A DNA stretch of 60,954 nt from Gammaproteobacteria bacterium (GTDB lineage: Bacteria; Pseudomonadota; Gammaproteobacteria; SZUA-152). Every line of letters begins with the position of its first letter. Position 1 is the first letter of the stretch. Where the stretch lies: contig JAADGF010000101.1 of the NCBI GenBank assembly GCA_013152545.1, positions 1-60,954 on the forward strand. Reading direction: 5' to 3'. The notes under the pieces are model-generated. The model made no database searches and had not been told where the DNA came from. It was given only the letters and a program-made list of their open reading frames with translations. The position numbers and the translations under genes are program-made. Shown here piece after piece: positions 47,468 through 57,016 of this stretch.

Positions 47468-48420
47468 ATGGATTTCAATCGTTAATATTTAAAATGTCGA
47501 ATAACATTACTGGAAGAGGGTGGGTTAATTTATTGTTAATCGTTTTGTGTGTCTCTTTGCTTATTGCCAGCGTACCGCTTAGCGCTGCCATTTCGGAAAA
47601 AACAGCGATTGCGGTGAGTATTTCACCACAAAAATATTTTGTTGAACGCATTGGCGGAAAATATGTGGACGTTTTAGTAATGGTCGCACCTGGGCAGAGT
47701 CCCGCAACTTATGCTCCAACGCCAAAGCAGATGGTAAAACTGAGTAATGCGCAGATATATTTTGGCATAGGAGTGCCTTTCGAGAAGATTTGGATTCAAC
47801 GTATTGCTAAGATGAATCCGCAGATGCACATTGTGCAGATGGAGCAGGGGTTAACATTTCGTTCAATGGAAAAACCCATGCAGAAAAGTAAGCAATATAT
47901 GCGTGACACAGGACAGTACCATCGTCACTATGGCGAGCCCGATCCACATGTTTGGACAAACCCGCGATTGGTCGTGCGCATGGCGGCAAAAATTAAAGCA
48001 GCATTGATCGAACATGCGCCAACACACAAACAGGAATTTCAGGAAAACTACCGGCTTTTTGTGCAAGACCTTGGTGATTTGGATGAGTACATTGGTGAAT
48101 TATGTAAAAATGCTGCTAGCAAACAGTTTATGGTGTTCCATCCTTCCTGGGGATATTTTGCTGATGCTTATGGGCTGCGTCAAATTTCCATTGAGAGTGA
48201 AGGTAAGTTGCCAGGCGCAAAATCGTTGAGCAGCTTGGTTGATTTCGCAAAACGAGAAAATATTAAAATTATTTTCGTCCAACAACAGTCTAGACAACGG
48301 AATGCAGCCACGATTGCGCAGGCTATTAATGGCGCTGTTGTTCATGTAGACCCATTAGCTGAAAATTACATCGATAATCTCAAACACGTAGCGCATGCTT
48401 TTACCGGAATGGCGAAATGA
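47464..48420 (+). CDS. znuA: Zinc ABC transporter, periplasmic binding protein
   Basis: ZnuA captures zinc in the periplasm for ZnuBC. The start is ATG 47464, overlapping the zur stop by ATGA, giving 318 residues with a long signal sequence (hydrophobic WVNLLLIVLCVSLLIASVPL, cleavage near SAAIS). The family zinc ligands are partly visible: DPHVW, FHPSWGYF and the C-terminal Asp in VDPLAENYI. The first His ligand of the usual GxxxHxFE segment is replaced: NAQIYFGIGVPFEKIW has no His at that site. The internal His-rich loop is short (QYHRHYGEPDPH), so affinity or specificity may differ. Confidence 0.87.
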   Translation: MNGFQSLIFKMSNNITGRGWVNLLLIVLCVSLLIASVPLSAAISEKTAIAVSISPQKYFVERIGGKYVDVLVMVAPGQSPATYAPTPKQMVKLSNAQIYFGIGVPFEKIWIQRIAKMNPQMHIVQMEQGLTFRSMEKPMQKSKQYMRDTGQYHRHYGEPDPHVWTNPRLVVRMAAKIKAALIEHAPTHKQEFQENYRLFVQDLGDLDEYIGELCKNAASKQFMVFHPSWGYFADAYGLRQISIESEGKLPGAKSLSSLVDFAKRENIKIIFVQQQSRQRNAATIAQAINGAVVHVDPLAENYIDNLKHVAHAFTGMAK

Positions 48421-49148
48421 CAGGCAATGCGATTATTGCGATAGATGAAGTATCATTTAGTTACAATGGCCCTGCTGTGCTGGATAAGGTGAATTTGTTT
48501 GTCCGGCAAGGCGAGTTTTTAGGTTTGGTGGGACCCAACGGTGGCGGCAAAAGCACATTGCTGAAAATTATACTGGGTTTATTGTCACCTGCAAAAGGCG
48601 AGATTTTTGTCTTAGGGAAACCACCTAAAAAAGGCCGTGCCGTCATTGGTTATGTACCGCAATATGCCGCGTTCGAAAGAAACTTTCCAATTACTGTCGA
48701 AGAAACTGTATTGTTGGGCCGTGTTGGAAAAACCAGAATGCTATGGCGCTATTGTGTCGACGATCACCATTCCGTGAATGTGGCTTTGCAAAAATGTGAA
48801 ATTAATAATCTCAGACATCGGCGCTTGAATACATTATCGGGAGGTCAGTTTCAACGAGTGTTAATCGCCAGGGCACTGGTTAGCGACCCGGAAATATTGA
48901 TTCTTGATGAGCCTACCGCCAATATTGATCTGCGTGTGGAAGAAAATATTTTTGACTTATTAAAAAAACTCAATGTACACAGTACTATTATTGTTGTGTC
49001 TCATGATATTGGTTTTATTTCGGAATACGTTACTCGTGTTGCTTGCCTTAACCGTACACTGGTGTGTCACGAAACTGCCGCGATTTCCGGTAAGTCCATT
49101 GAAGAACTGTATGGCGTCAGCGTCCATATGATTCAGCATGCGCACTAG
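48417..49148 (+). CDS. znuC: Zinc ABC transporter, ATP-binding protein
   Basis: ZnuC powers zinc import from the cytoplasmic side. The 243-residue protein has Walker A GPNGGGKST (39-47), signature LSGGQFQRV, Walker B ILILDEPTANID and the switch His in VSHDIGF. It overlaps znuA by four bases (ATGA), so translation is coupled. It is followed by a hairpin and then znuB. Confidence 0.95.
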   Translation: MTGNAIIAIDEVSFSYNGPAVLDKVNLFVRQGEFLGLVGPNGGGKSTLLKIILGLLSPAKGEIFVLGKPPKKGRAVIGYVPQYAAFERNFPITVEETVLLGRVGKTRMLWRYCVDDHHSVNVALQKCEINNLRHRRLNTLSGGQFQRVLIARALVSDPEILILDEPTANIDLRVEENIFDLLKKLNVHSTIIVVSHDIGFISEYVTRVACLNRTLVCHETAAISGKSIEELYGVSVHMIQHAH

Positions 49149-49161
49149 TGCAGTCTCTATT

Positions 49162-49189
49162 GACTGAGGAACGCGTACGTTCCTCAGTC
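49162..49189. promoter_or_regulatory. Perfect 12-bp hairpin between znuC and znuB
   Basis: GACTGAGGAACG (49162-49173) and CGTTCCTCAGTC (49178-49189) form an uninterrupted 12-bp stem with loop CGTA. It lies 13 bp after the znuC stop and 25 bp before the znuB start. No U-run follows, so it is more likely an mRNA-processing or stability element than a terminator. Lower znuB than znuC expression could be the consequence. Confidence 0.7.
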
Positions 49190-49214
49190 GCAGTGATAAT
49201 ACAAAGGACAGCTT

Positions 49215-50054
49215 GTGGAATTTCTTTCAGCACTTATCTCGCAACCTTTCTTGCAAAATGCGTTACTGGCAGGTTTGCTGGCCAGTATTGGTTGCGGCAT
49301 CATGGGTACCTATGTGGTTGTTAAACGAATTAATTTTCTAGCAGGTGGTATCGCGCACAGCGTGCTTGGCGGTATGGGGGTCGCGTATTTTTTTGGTAAA
49401 AGCCCGATTGCAGGTGCCATTGTCGCGGCCATCATTGCCGCGCTAGTCATTGGTTGGGTTAGTTTGAAGTGGCAGGAAAACGAAGACACCATCATTGCGG
49501 CGATCTGGTCAGTTGGCATGGCAATCGGTGTGATTTTTATTGCCAAGACACCCGGTTACAGCGTGGACCTTATGAGCTATTTGTTTGGTAATATTCTGAT
49601 GGTGTCAGGCAAGGGTGTTTTGCTGATGTTGCTGTTAGATATATTTCTTGTTGCCATTGTGATGTTGTTTTATAAACAATTGCTTGCCGTTTGTTTCGAT
49701 GAAGAATTTGCCCGGCTTCGCGGTGTTAATGTAACGTTTTTTTATTTGCTGCTTTTGTGCATGGTGGCGTTAACGGTGGTGTTATTGATTCAAGTTGTAG
49801 GGATTATTTTGGTGATTGCTCTTTTAACTTTACCCGCAGCAATCGCTTTGCAATATCAGGGTTCGCTGCTGCGAATTATGATAACGGCAGTGTTGTTGGG
49901 GGCCATTTTTACCAGTGGTGGCTTGGCGTTATCCTATGAACCGGATTTGCCGGCAGGCGCTACTATTATCCTGATAGCGGGTAGCACTTATTTACTTTCC
50001 ACGATCGCTAAGGGTTTGCTGAAGCCAAAACCCAGAGTCGATGACATGGGGTGA
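49215..50054 (+). CDS. znuB: Zinc ABC transporter, permease
   Basis: ZnuB is the inner-membrane channel of the zinc importer. The 279-residue protein has eight or so hydrophobic segments (for example LLAGLLASIGCGIMGTYVVV and LLMLLLDIFLVAIVMLFY) and the family motif FARLRGVNV. Translation begins at GTG 49215, six bases after AAGGA. The zur-znuA-znuC-znuB order with coupled starts supports zinc rather than manganese specificity. Confidence 0.93.
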   Translation: MEFLSALISQPFLQNALLAGLLASIGCGIMGTYVVVKRINFLAGGIAHSVLGGMGVAYFFGKSPIAGAIVAAIIAALVIGWVSLKWQENEDTIIAAIWSVGMAIGVIFIAKTPGYSVDLMSYLFGNILMVSGKGVLLMLLLDIFLVAIVMLFYKQLLAVCFDEEFARLRGVNVTFFYLLLLCMVALTVVLLIQVVGIILVIALLTLPAAIALQYQGSLLRIMITAVLLGAIFTSGGLALSYEPDLPAGATIILIAGSTYLLSTIAKGLLKPKPRVDDMG

Positions 50055-50441
50055 TGCTGAATGCTGGGTGTTTCAGTCATGCCGTCTTTGCGTATTACAA
50101 TGTTATACAGCATTGGCGGCTTGCACGGTCGTACTGTACACTTCCAGGAGGCTACTGAAAGTAGCATCTATCGTGGAAAATCATTTTGGCTCTGTTATTT
50201 CGCTTATTTTTGTTGAAATAGGAATCATTATTTGCCCCGAATAACCGAAAAACCAGGTTCAAAATAGTTTCGCCTCGCGACGATGCCTGTTTCTCGAACA
50301 ATCTCCTAGAAGGTTGTATCGCTATGCTTAGAGTATTTTGATTGATCAGCGCGCTATTATAAAGAAAAACAATGGAATGGATTATCGTTGTCATGGCTGG
50401 CGATGTTAGTTTGTTAAACCCGATAATGCCAGGTGGTAAGT
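50055..50441. other. Spacer after znuB
   Basis: A 387-bp region without a convincing gene. Nothing structured or repeated was recognised. It should contain the znu operon end and the promoter of the DUF349 gene. Confidence 0.4.
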
Positions 50442-53400
50442 ATGTTTATTAACAGATTGTTAGCGCCAAAATGGAAGCACAAAAACCCCCGTGTACGTAA
50501 ACAAGCTTTATTATCGCTTAATGCCGGTTTAGATGAGTCGCAGAAAATTTTTGTCGACGTGATAAATAACGATGTTGAGATTAATTTGCGCCGTTTTGCG
50601 ATTAGCAGACTCAACAACATTGATTGTGTTCTGGTGTTACGTAAAGGTGATCTTGAGAATTTGTTGATTGAAGACTTAACAAAACGGCTGTGCGAATTAT
50701 TGGCGGGCGCTTGTGGTAGCAGTGATCATTCTCTCGATAGCAATTATTATATGGAAAAACTAGATGAAATCGGTGAGATGTGTTTTGTCGATTATGTGGC
50801 GCATCACGGCAAAAGCGTTGAGCTACGAAAGTTGGCGCTTGCTAAAATTAAAAATGAATCTGTATTAGCTGAAATTGCGGTAACGGATGATGATGACGCG
50901 ATACGGAGCGCGGCACTTGATTGCGTGACGTCACCAGCGGCGTTGGAGCGAGTCGTTAAAAATGCGCGGCGCAAAGATAAAAATATCTATTTAATCGCTC
51001 AACAAAAGCTAGCGGCATGGCAGCGCCAGAAAGTGGAATTTATTGAGCGGCAAAAAAAGACTCAACGTATAAGTGCTGACATTGTAGAGCTTGTTCGTCT
51101 CTGTACGCATAGCCAACAGTGGTTGAAGAATGAATCTAGACTGCTTGATCTTTTTCAATCATGGGATGAGAGCAGAAAGCATCAGCAAAACGATGCTGAA
51201 TTGAGTGCCAAGGTAGAGCAGGCAAATGTTCAGTTTCAGCAGGGCTTGATCGAACAGAAGAAAAGAGAGGAAATTGAAGTAAGGGAGGAGCAGGCGTTTG
51301 CACCAGTTTTTAACAAGATGCAAGAAATTTGCGAATCCATGAGGCATAAAATAGAGGAACTTCGGCAACAAGCAGAGCCTAGCGAGGAGAATATTGCAGA
51401 TGTCATTCTTTTTGCTAAGCATATGGATACGGAATGGCAGCAACTAAAGCAACAGTATCATAACAAGGGTAATCCTGGGTGTAGTGCTAAGGCGGCGTTT
51501 TTGGAATATAGTGCCGAGTATGAGGGGTTGGTCGGCGATTTTTCACTTTGCGTAAAAGATGCGAATACGTTGGGGGAATATATTGCCGAATTAAACAAAC
51601 TGACTATGTTGGCTGGCGAGTTGTTAAAAAAAACTGAACCCATTGCGGTTAATGAACTTGGTGGGTTACAACAACAATATCAAGCTATTAAAACGCCATG
51701 CAAAATGACGCTACCTGGCGGTTTGCAACGTCGATTTGAAGGGTTATTAAAAGAGTTATCCAGCGTACAACAGCAACAAATAAGTCTGCAAAAGACGCGT
51801 ATTGAGGAAATCACGACATTAACGGCACAATTGGAGGACGCTATTGAGCAAGGGAAAACAAAATATGCTTTAAATTTAGCGAATCGGGGTAAAAAGCTGT
51901 TTAAGGCGTTGTCGGCAATGGATTCCCGAACCTTGCAAAAACAAGGTGTAATCAGTTCATTTCAGAAATCCATCCACAGAATGAATGAGCTAACAGATTG
52001 GCGGCAATGGTCTAGCCAGCCTGTTAAGAGGCAGTTGTGCGAAGTCATGGAGCAGCTAGCGATGGATATTAAAGCTCAGCAGGAAAACGAAGGCTACGAT
52101 TATAGTGCTGCTGTGCAGCAAATAAAGCAGGCTCGGCAGGAGTGGCGAGGCATCAGTTCAGGTGCCCCCGATACTGACAAATTGCTCTGGGAGCGTTTCG
52201 ATCAAGTCTGCAATAATGCGTATGCATTCTGTCAACAATATTTTGATAGGCAAGCGATGGACCGCCAATTGAATTACGAAAAACGCGAGAAAGTTTGTCA
52301 AGACCTTGAGCAATATTACCAAAAAATAAGCCAACAGTCGCGTGAAAATATTGATTGGAGAGCACTGGGTAAAATATTGCAGGCAGCGAGGCAGGAGTGG
52401 CAGCAATTAGGTGTTGTCAACCGAAGTGAAAAGGATAAAATCAATGGCCGTTTTAAACATATCCTTACGCAAATTGAAGCCATTAGTCGAGACCAAAAAC
52501 AACATAATAGTGATGAAAAGCAAATAGTGATCAAACGTGCCAAAACGGTACAAGTTTTGTTGAGTGATGGCAAGATATCAGTACAAGAAGCTGTTGAGTC
52601 TATTAAAGAATTGCAGGGAAAGTGGAAAAAAATCGGCGCAGCCAGAAAAGACAAGCAGCTTTGGGAGGCATTTCGAGAAATATGCAACCATGTGTTTTCC
52701 CTGCGGCAGGCAGAACTTGATATTATTAGGCAAACCCGTCAAGAAGATGACATTAAGCGGGAAACGATCTGTAAGGAATTGGAGTGCTTAGCTCAGTTGA
52801 AAGGTGATGCATTAAAGCAGGCGCGATCCGTTATGCTAAGTCTTAAAAACGATTGGCACGCGTTGGCCGGGTTGAAAAAACAACATCCTCAGGAACGTCG
52901 CTTTCAACGAGCCTGTGACGCCTACGAAGAGCAAGAAAAAATGAGGGTCAGTGAGGCGCTGATTAACGCTCAACAGATGATTAATCAGAATGCTAAAGCC
53001 TGTTGGCAATTGGAAAAAACATTTTTTGAGTGCTTGGAGGGGCGCTGCGAAATGGGCGCTTTGACGGCACTGGTTGATAAAACCCAGCAGCAATGGGGTT
53101 CCAGTCATGTACGCAGTCTTGTTGATAAGGCGATATCCACTCGCCTTGATACTGTTATTGGTTGGGTGGAAAAACTCCAACATCAAGATAAGGCGTCGAT
53201 TATAAATGCAATAAAACTGCAAGAAATTGATGTTATACAAAAAAAAGAATTATTATGTTTGGAAGTTGAAATTTTAGCGAATGTTGATTCCCCACCAGAG
53301 ATGCAGCAAGCTAGAATGGAATATCAAGTGTCTCAATTAGCAAACAAGATGCGGCAAAAGGAAGACGTGAAGCTTGACGAAGCACTCGAACGTCTGTTAG

Positions 53401-53498
53401 TGAGTTGGCATCAGGCCGGAATTTTGTCAACGGCGGCAAATGATGTGATCGAAAATCGTTTTTATGCAGCAGTGCGAGTTATTGATAAAAACTATTGA
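50442..53498 (+). CDS. DUF349-domain coiled-coil protein
   Basis: I start at ATG 50442 (MFINRLLAPKWKHKNPRVRK), 6 bases after AGGTGG; the GTG at 50433 adds three residues. The 1018-residue cytoplasmic protein opens with a HEAT-like segment (about 15-190) and continues with repeated coiled-coil DUF349 modules of about 80 residues carrying W-x5-G or similar (for example LQGKWKKIGAARKDKQLWEA and AARQEWQQLGVVNRSEKDKI). Function is not established; some reports tie DUF349 proteins to stress or competence phenotypes. It precedes rep. Confidence 0.85.
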   Translation: MFINRLLAPKWKHKNPRVRKQALLSLNAGLDESQKIFVDVINNDVEINLRRFAISRLNNIDCVLVLRKGDLENLLIEDLTKRLCELLAGACGSSDHSLDSNYYMEKLDEIGEMCFVDYVAHHGKSVELRKLALAKIKNESVLAEIAVTDDDDAIRSAALDCVTSPAALERVVKNARRKDKNIYLIAQQKLAAWQRQKVEFIERQKKTQRISADIVELVRLCTHSQQWLKNESRLLDLFQSWDESRKHQQNDAELSAKVEQANVQFQQGLIEQKKREEIEVREEQAFAPVFNKMQEICESMRHKIEELRQQAEPSEENIADVILFAKHMDTEWQQLKQQYHNKGNPGCSAKAAFLEYSAEYEGLVGDFSLCVKDANTLGEYIAELNKLTMLAGELLKKTEPIAVNELGGLQQQYQAIKTPCKMTLPGGLQRRFEGLLKELSSVQQQQISLQKTRIEEITTLTAQLEDAIEQGKTKYALNLANRGKKLFKALSAMDSRTLQKQGVISSFQKSIHRMNELTDWRQWSSQPVKRQLCEVMEQLAMDIKAQQENEGYDYSAAVQQIKQARQEWRGISSGAPDTDKLLWERFDQVCNNAYAFCQQYFDRQAMDRQLNYEKREKVCQDLEQYYQKISQQSRENIDWRALGKILQAARQEWQQLGVVNRSEKDKINGRFKHILTQIEAISRDQKQHNSDEKQIVIKRAKTVQVLLSDGKISVQEAVESIKELQGKWKKIGAARKDKQLWEAFREICNHVFSLRQAELDIIRQTRQEDDIKRETICKELECLAQLKGDALKQARSVMLSLKNDWHALAGLKKQHPQERRFQRACDAYEEQEKMRVSEALINAQQMINQNAKACWQLEKTFFECLEGRCEMGALTALVDKTQQQWGSSHVRSLVDKAISTRLDTVIGWVEKLQHQDKASIINAIKLQEIDVIQKKELLCLEVEILANVDSPPEMQQARMEYQVSQLANKMRQKEDVKLDEALERLLVSWHQAGILSTAANDVIENRFYAAVRVIDKNY

Positions 53499-53831
53499 TG
53501 CATTAAATAGGGCCTGGAAGGTGGTGGAGCACAGGTTCCCAAGTACGACAAGCCGGGTGATCGTATTCAGTAAATGTTTCGCAAAATCCAGCATGGTTAG
53601 CAACGAAAAAAGTGTTAAAATGGATAGTTTCAGATATGTCATGCGATGTAATTGTTATCAATTATCATGTAGTATTGTGTTTAATACCAAAAATCACGAC
53701 ACCAAGGAAGCATCTTAATTTACGTTGAATTATTATGTTGCATTGCTCATTGTCAATTATTGACAGGGCAATATCATCCCGCCGATGAAGTTTCACTGAA
53801 CTTAAATTAACCACTGGTTACCTTACCCTTT
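53499..53831. other. Spacer between the DUF349 gene and rep
   Basis: A 333-bp stretch with no credible gene or repeat. It should contain the rep promoter. A short chance reading frame here looks non-coding. Confidence 0.4.
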
Positions 53832-55880
53832 ATGTTGAAATTAAATTCCCGGCAGCGCGAGGCTGTGCGTTATATCGATGGTCCGCTTTTAGTGTTGGCC
53901 GGTGCTGGCAGCGGTAAAACCCGTGTGATTACGCAAAAAATTGCTTATTTAATTGAGCAGTGCAATATTCAAGCGAACAAAATTGCTGCTGTTACTTTCA
54001 CTAACAAAGCGGCCAAAGAAATGAAAGCCCGCGTTAGCGGCGTATTGGATAAAAAGCAGACCAAAGGTTTAAAAGTATCCACTTTTCACACCTTGGGGCT
54101 CAATATACTTCGCAAAGAGGGGTATCACTTAGGGTATAAAAAACAATTATCCATTTATGATGCGCAGGACAGTCAAACCCTGTTGAAACAACTAGCACCT
54201 AAAAATATGCTAAAAGAGATAGCAGTGGAAAAGGTCCAGCAACAAATATCGTTGTGGAAAAATGCCCTTGTTACCCCCGATACCGCGCTGACCACTGATC
54301 ACGAGAATCCGCATGGCCACAGTATCGCAAAAATATATGCCGAATATGCCCGTTATATGAAAGCCTATAATGCACTGGATTTTGATGACCTGATACGATT
54401 GCCCGTTAAATTATTTATGGAGAACCGAGAGGTTCTGGATAAATGGCAAAACCGTATTCAATACTTGCTTGTTGATGAATACCAGGACACCAATGCGACA
54501 CAATATGCCATGGTCAAATTGTTGGTTGGTGCGCGTGGCGCGCTCACCGTTGTGGGGGATGATGATCAGTCCGTTTATGCTTGGCGAGGTGCAAACCCGG
54601 AAAATATGGCGCAATTACAAATTGATTTTGCTAACCTTAAATTAATTAAATTGGAACAAAATTATCGTTCTACAACGTGCATATTAAAAGCTGCTAATGG
54701 ACTCATTGACAATAACCCGCATGTTTTTACCAAAAAACTATGGAGTGATACAGGCTTTGGTGAACTGATTAACGTTGTTGACGCCCGTGATGAAGAGCAT
54801 GAGGCGGAGCGTGTGGTGAGTAATTTATTAAATCACAAATTTCAGAATCGGACTGAGTGCGGTGATTATGCTATTTTATATCGCGGAAATTTTCAATCGC
54901 GATTATTTGAGCGGTGTTTACGGGAGCATCAAATTCCTTATTATTTAACGGGCGGTACTTCATTTTTTTCGTATACAGAAGTCAAAGATATTATGGCGTA
55001 TTTGCGTTTATTGGCAAACGATGATGATGATCAAGCTTTTTTAAGAGTGATCAATACGCCGCGCCGTGAAATTGGCCCCAGCACCTTGGAAAAACTTGCT
55101 ATCTATGCAACGCAACGTGATGTTAGTTTGTGCGAGGCGAGCTATGAATTAGGGCTGGAAACGGTGTTACCAGAACGGCAAATTAAGCGTCTGCGCCGGT
55201 TTGTGGAGTGGCTGGCCTTGATGTCTGATCGGGCGAAACGTGGCGACATTATGCAGGCCATTCGTGACTTAATTGATGATATTTCCTATAAAACCTGGTT
55301 GGAGGATATATGTCGGGATCAGGCAAGCGCTGAACGGAAAATGGAAAATGTTACTGAATTAGTCAGTTGGATAAACCGTCTTGTCGACAAAGCCGACCAT
55401 GAGAACGAGGTGAGTTTAAGTGAATTAATACAGCAAATGACGGTAATGGATATCTTGGATCGAGAGGATAATACTGATACGCCAAACAGTGTGAATTTAA
55501 TGACGCTGCACAGTGCAAAAGGCTTGGAGTTTCCGCATGTTTATATTGTTGGAATGGAAGAGAATTTATTGCCTCATTATGTCAGCCTTGAAGAGGATAA
55601 TATTGAGGAAGAGCGACGGCTTGCTTATGTGGGCATTACGCGGGCACAAAAAACACTGACATTCAGTTGCGCAGCTAAACGTAAACGTGGCGGGGAGATG
55701 ATCGAGTGTGAACCCAGTCGTTTTTTAGCGGAATTGCCGGAAGATACGATTGTCTGGAACAAACTCCAACATCAGAACCCGGAACAACGCCAGCAGTTGG
55801 GGCGTGCGCACTTGAATAATTTACGAGGGTTGTTAGGTGATAGCAGTGATAAAAAACAATTGCCTGTCAACGAAAATTAG
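53832..55880 (+). CDS. rep: ATP-dependent DNA helicase Rep
   Basis: Rep is a 3'-5' SF1A helicase that helps restart and progress replication forks. The 682-residue protein contains Walker A AGAGSGKT (23-30), motif Ia FTNKAAKEMKAR, motif II VDEYQDTN, motif III VVGDDDQSVYAWRGA, motif IV LEQNYRS, motif V TLHSAKGLEFPHV and motif VI VGITRAQKTL. Length is near that of E. coli Rep (673), and shorter than UvrD (720), supporting Rep. Confidence 0.95.
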   Translation: MLKLNSRQREAVRYIDGPLLVLAGAGSGKTRVITQKIAYLIEQCNIQANKIAAVTFTNKAAKEMKARVSGVLDKKQTKGLKVSTFHTLGLNILRKEGYHLGYKKQLSIYDAQDSQTLLKQLAPKNMLKEIAVEKVQQQISLWKNALVTPDTALTTDHENPHGHSIAKIYAEYARYMKAYNALDFDDLIRLPVKLFMENREVLDKWQNRIQYLLVDEYQDTNATQYAMVKLLVGARGALTVVGDDDQSVYAWRGANPENMAQLQIDFANLKLIKLEQNYRSTTCILKAANGLIDNNPHVFTKKLWSDTGFGELINVVDARDEEHEAERVVSNLLNHKFQNRTECGDYAILYRGNFQSRLFERCLREHQIPYYLTGGTSFFSYTEVKDIMAYLRLLANDDDDQAFLRVINTPRREIGPSTLEKLAIYATQRDVSLCEASYELGLETVLPERQIKRLRRFVEWLALMSDRAKRGDIMQAIRDLIDDISYKTWLEDICRDQASAERKMENVTELVSWINRLVDKADHENEVSLSELIQQMTVMDILDREDNTDTPNSVNLMTLHSAKGLEFPHVYIVGMEENLLPHYVSLEEDNIEEERRLAYVGITRAQKTLTFSCAAKRKRGGEMIECEPSRFLAELPEDTIVWNKLQHQNPEQRQQLGRAHLNNLRGLLGDSSDKKQLPVNEN

Positions 55881-56263
55881 CCACATAGAAAGCTGGCAGA
55901 GGCAAGATTGGCCCATTCGCCCAAAATTTATACTATAGATTAAACCTAACACATCCGTTGAGTCTACTGTGAGCGCCTATGGCACAGTTATGGACTGCGT
56001 AACTGCCTTAAATTCAAGACTCGAAGGGGGCAGAGTTATTGATATTCTTTTACTGAGAATTTATTATTGTGTCAATTAGGTAACAACTAGTGTCGGCCCT
56101 AAAACTACTAAAATGGGCCACGATTTCAGCCAAGTAGGGTGCGTACCGCCTAGCTTGCCTGTCTGTCTTTGTCCAATGAATGACGAACCCGTCATGCCCT
56201 CCAAAGAACCCACTGCGGTTTTGAATTAATCGGTACCAATGTTTCTCAAATACTCCATTCCGT
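55881..56263. other. Intergenic region between rep and algR with element A fragment
   Basis: This 383-bp gap lies between converging genes. AACCTAACACATCCGTTGAG, TCTACTGTGAGCGCCTATGG and CACAG at 55943-55987 match the inverse right arm of element A (46638 copy), with the rest lost. The remaining sequence to 56263 shows no gene. I saw a possible transposase-like reading but could not support it. Confidence 0.55.
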
Positions 56264-57016
56264 CTACTTTACTGCGGTGTTTGGAGTGTTTTTTAATAGT
56301 TTGCGCACGATAGTCATGTGGCGGCGGCTTACTTCCAGTTTATGGTCTATGCCCCGAATGTTAACGCACCATTGCCCGGGCGATGTTTTTTCCAAGCGGT
56401 CAAGATAAATTTTTGCAACCAAGGCGTTACGATGAATGCGAATGAACTGGTCGCCGAATTCTTCCTCCAGGGATTTTAACGATTCGTCAATAATGATTTC
56501 CCCTTGTTTGTGTCGCACTGTGACGTACTTTAGGTCTGCTTGAAAAAAGTAAATTTCGTTAATGGGAATCAGGTGGATATTACCGCTTATTTGTGCGCTA
56601 ATGTGTGAGCGGGTGTGATCGGTTTCTTCATTTTTTCCAAGCTCTACTAATTGGGCGCGATTCACAGTACGGGCCTTTTTAAGGGCCTGTTCTAGGCGGT
56701 CTTGGCGTATCGGTTTTAATAAATAGTCGACGGCATTACTGTCAAACGCAGCCAGTGCGTGCTCGCTAAATGCCGTGGTGAAAATGATAGCCGGTGGATG
56801 TTGTAAGTGCGATAAATGGTACGCGGCCTCCAAGCCATCCATGCCCGGCATGCGAATATCGAGCAGTATTACGTCCGGCTTCAGTTTTTCACAAAGTAAC
56901 AAGGTCTCTTTGCCGTCACCCGCTTCAGCCACAACCTGGATATGGCCACTTTCTTCTGCCAGTCGTTTCAGTCTGGAACGTGCTAATGGCTCATCGTCAG
57001 CGATTAAAATGTTCAT
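56264..57016 (-). CDS. algR: LytTR response regulator (AlgR-like)
   Basis: The 250-residue protein has a receiver domain with Asp53 (LLDIRMPGMDG), acidic pocket DDE (7-9), Thr in TTAFSEHA and the Lys of LLKPIRQ, followed by a LytTR DNA-binding domain (about 140-240) with LIPINEIYFFQADLKYVTVR. AlgR controls alginate, twitching and virulence genes in Pseudomonas. It overlaps the algZ kinase gene by four bases, and argH is divergent from that pair. In Pseudomonas hemC/hemD follow algR; here rep converges instead. Confidence 0.9.
   Translation of the reverse strand: MNILIADDEPLARSRLKRLAEESGHIQVVAEAGDGKETLLLCEKLKPDVILLDIRMPGMDGLEAAYHLSHLQHPPAIIFTTAFSEHALAAFDSNAVDYLLKPIRQDRLEQALKKARTVNRAQLVELGKNEETDHTRSHISAQISGNIHLIPINEIYFFQADLKYVTVRHKQGEIIIDESLKSLEEEFGDQFIRIHRNALVAKIYLDRLEKTSPGQWCVNIRGIDHKLEVSRRHMTIVRKLLKNTPNTAVK

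Noticed and set aside
53464-53718. 84-codon frame overlapping the end of the DUF349 gene
   Set aside because: Overlaps a strong gene and has no start signal or motif.
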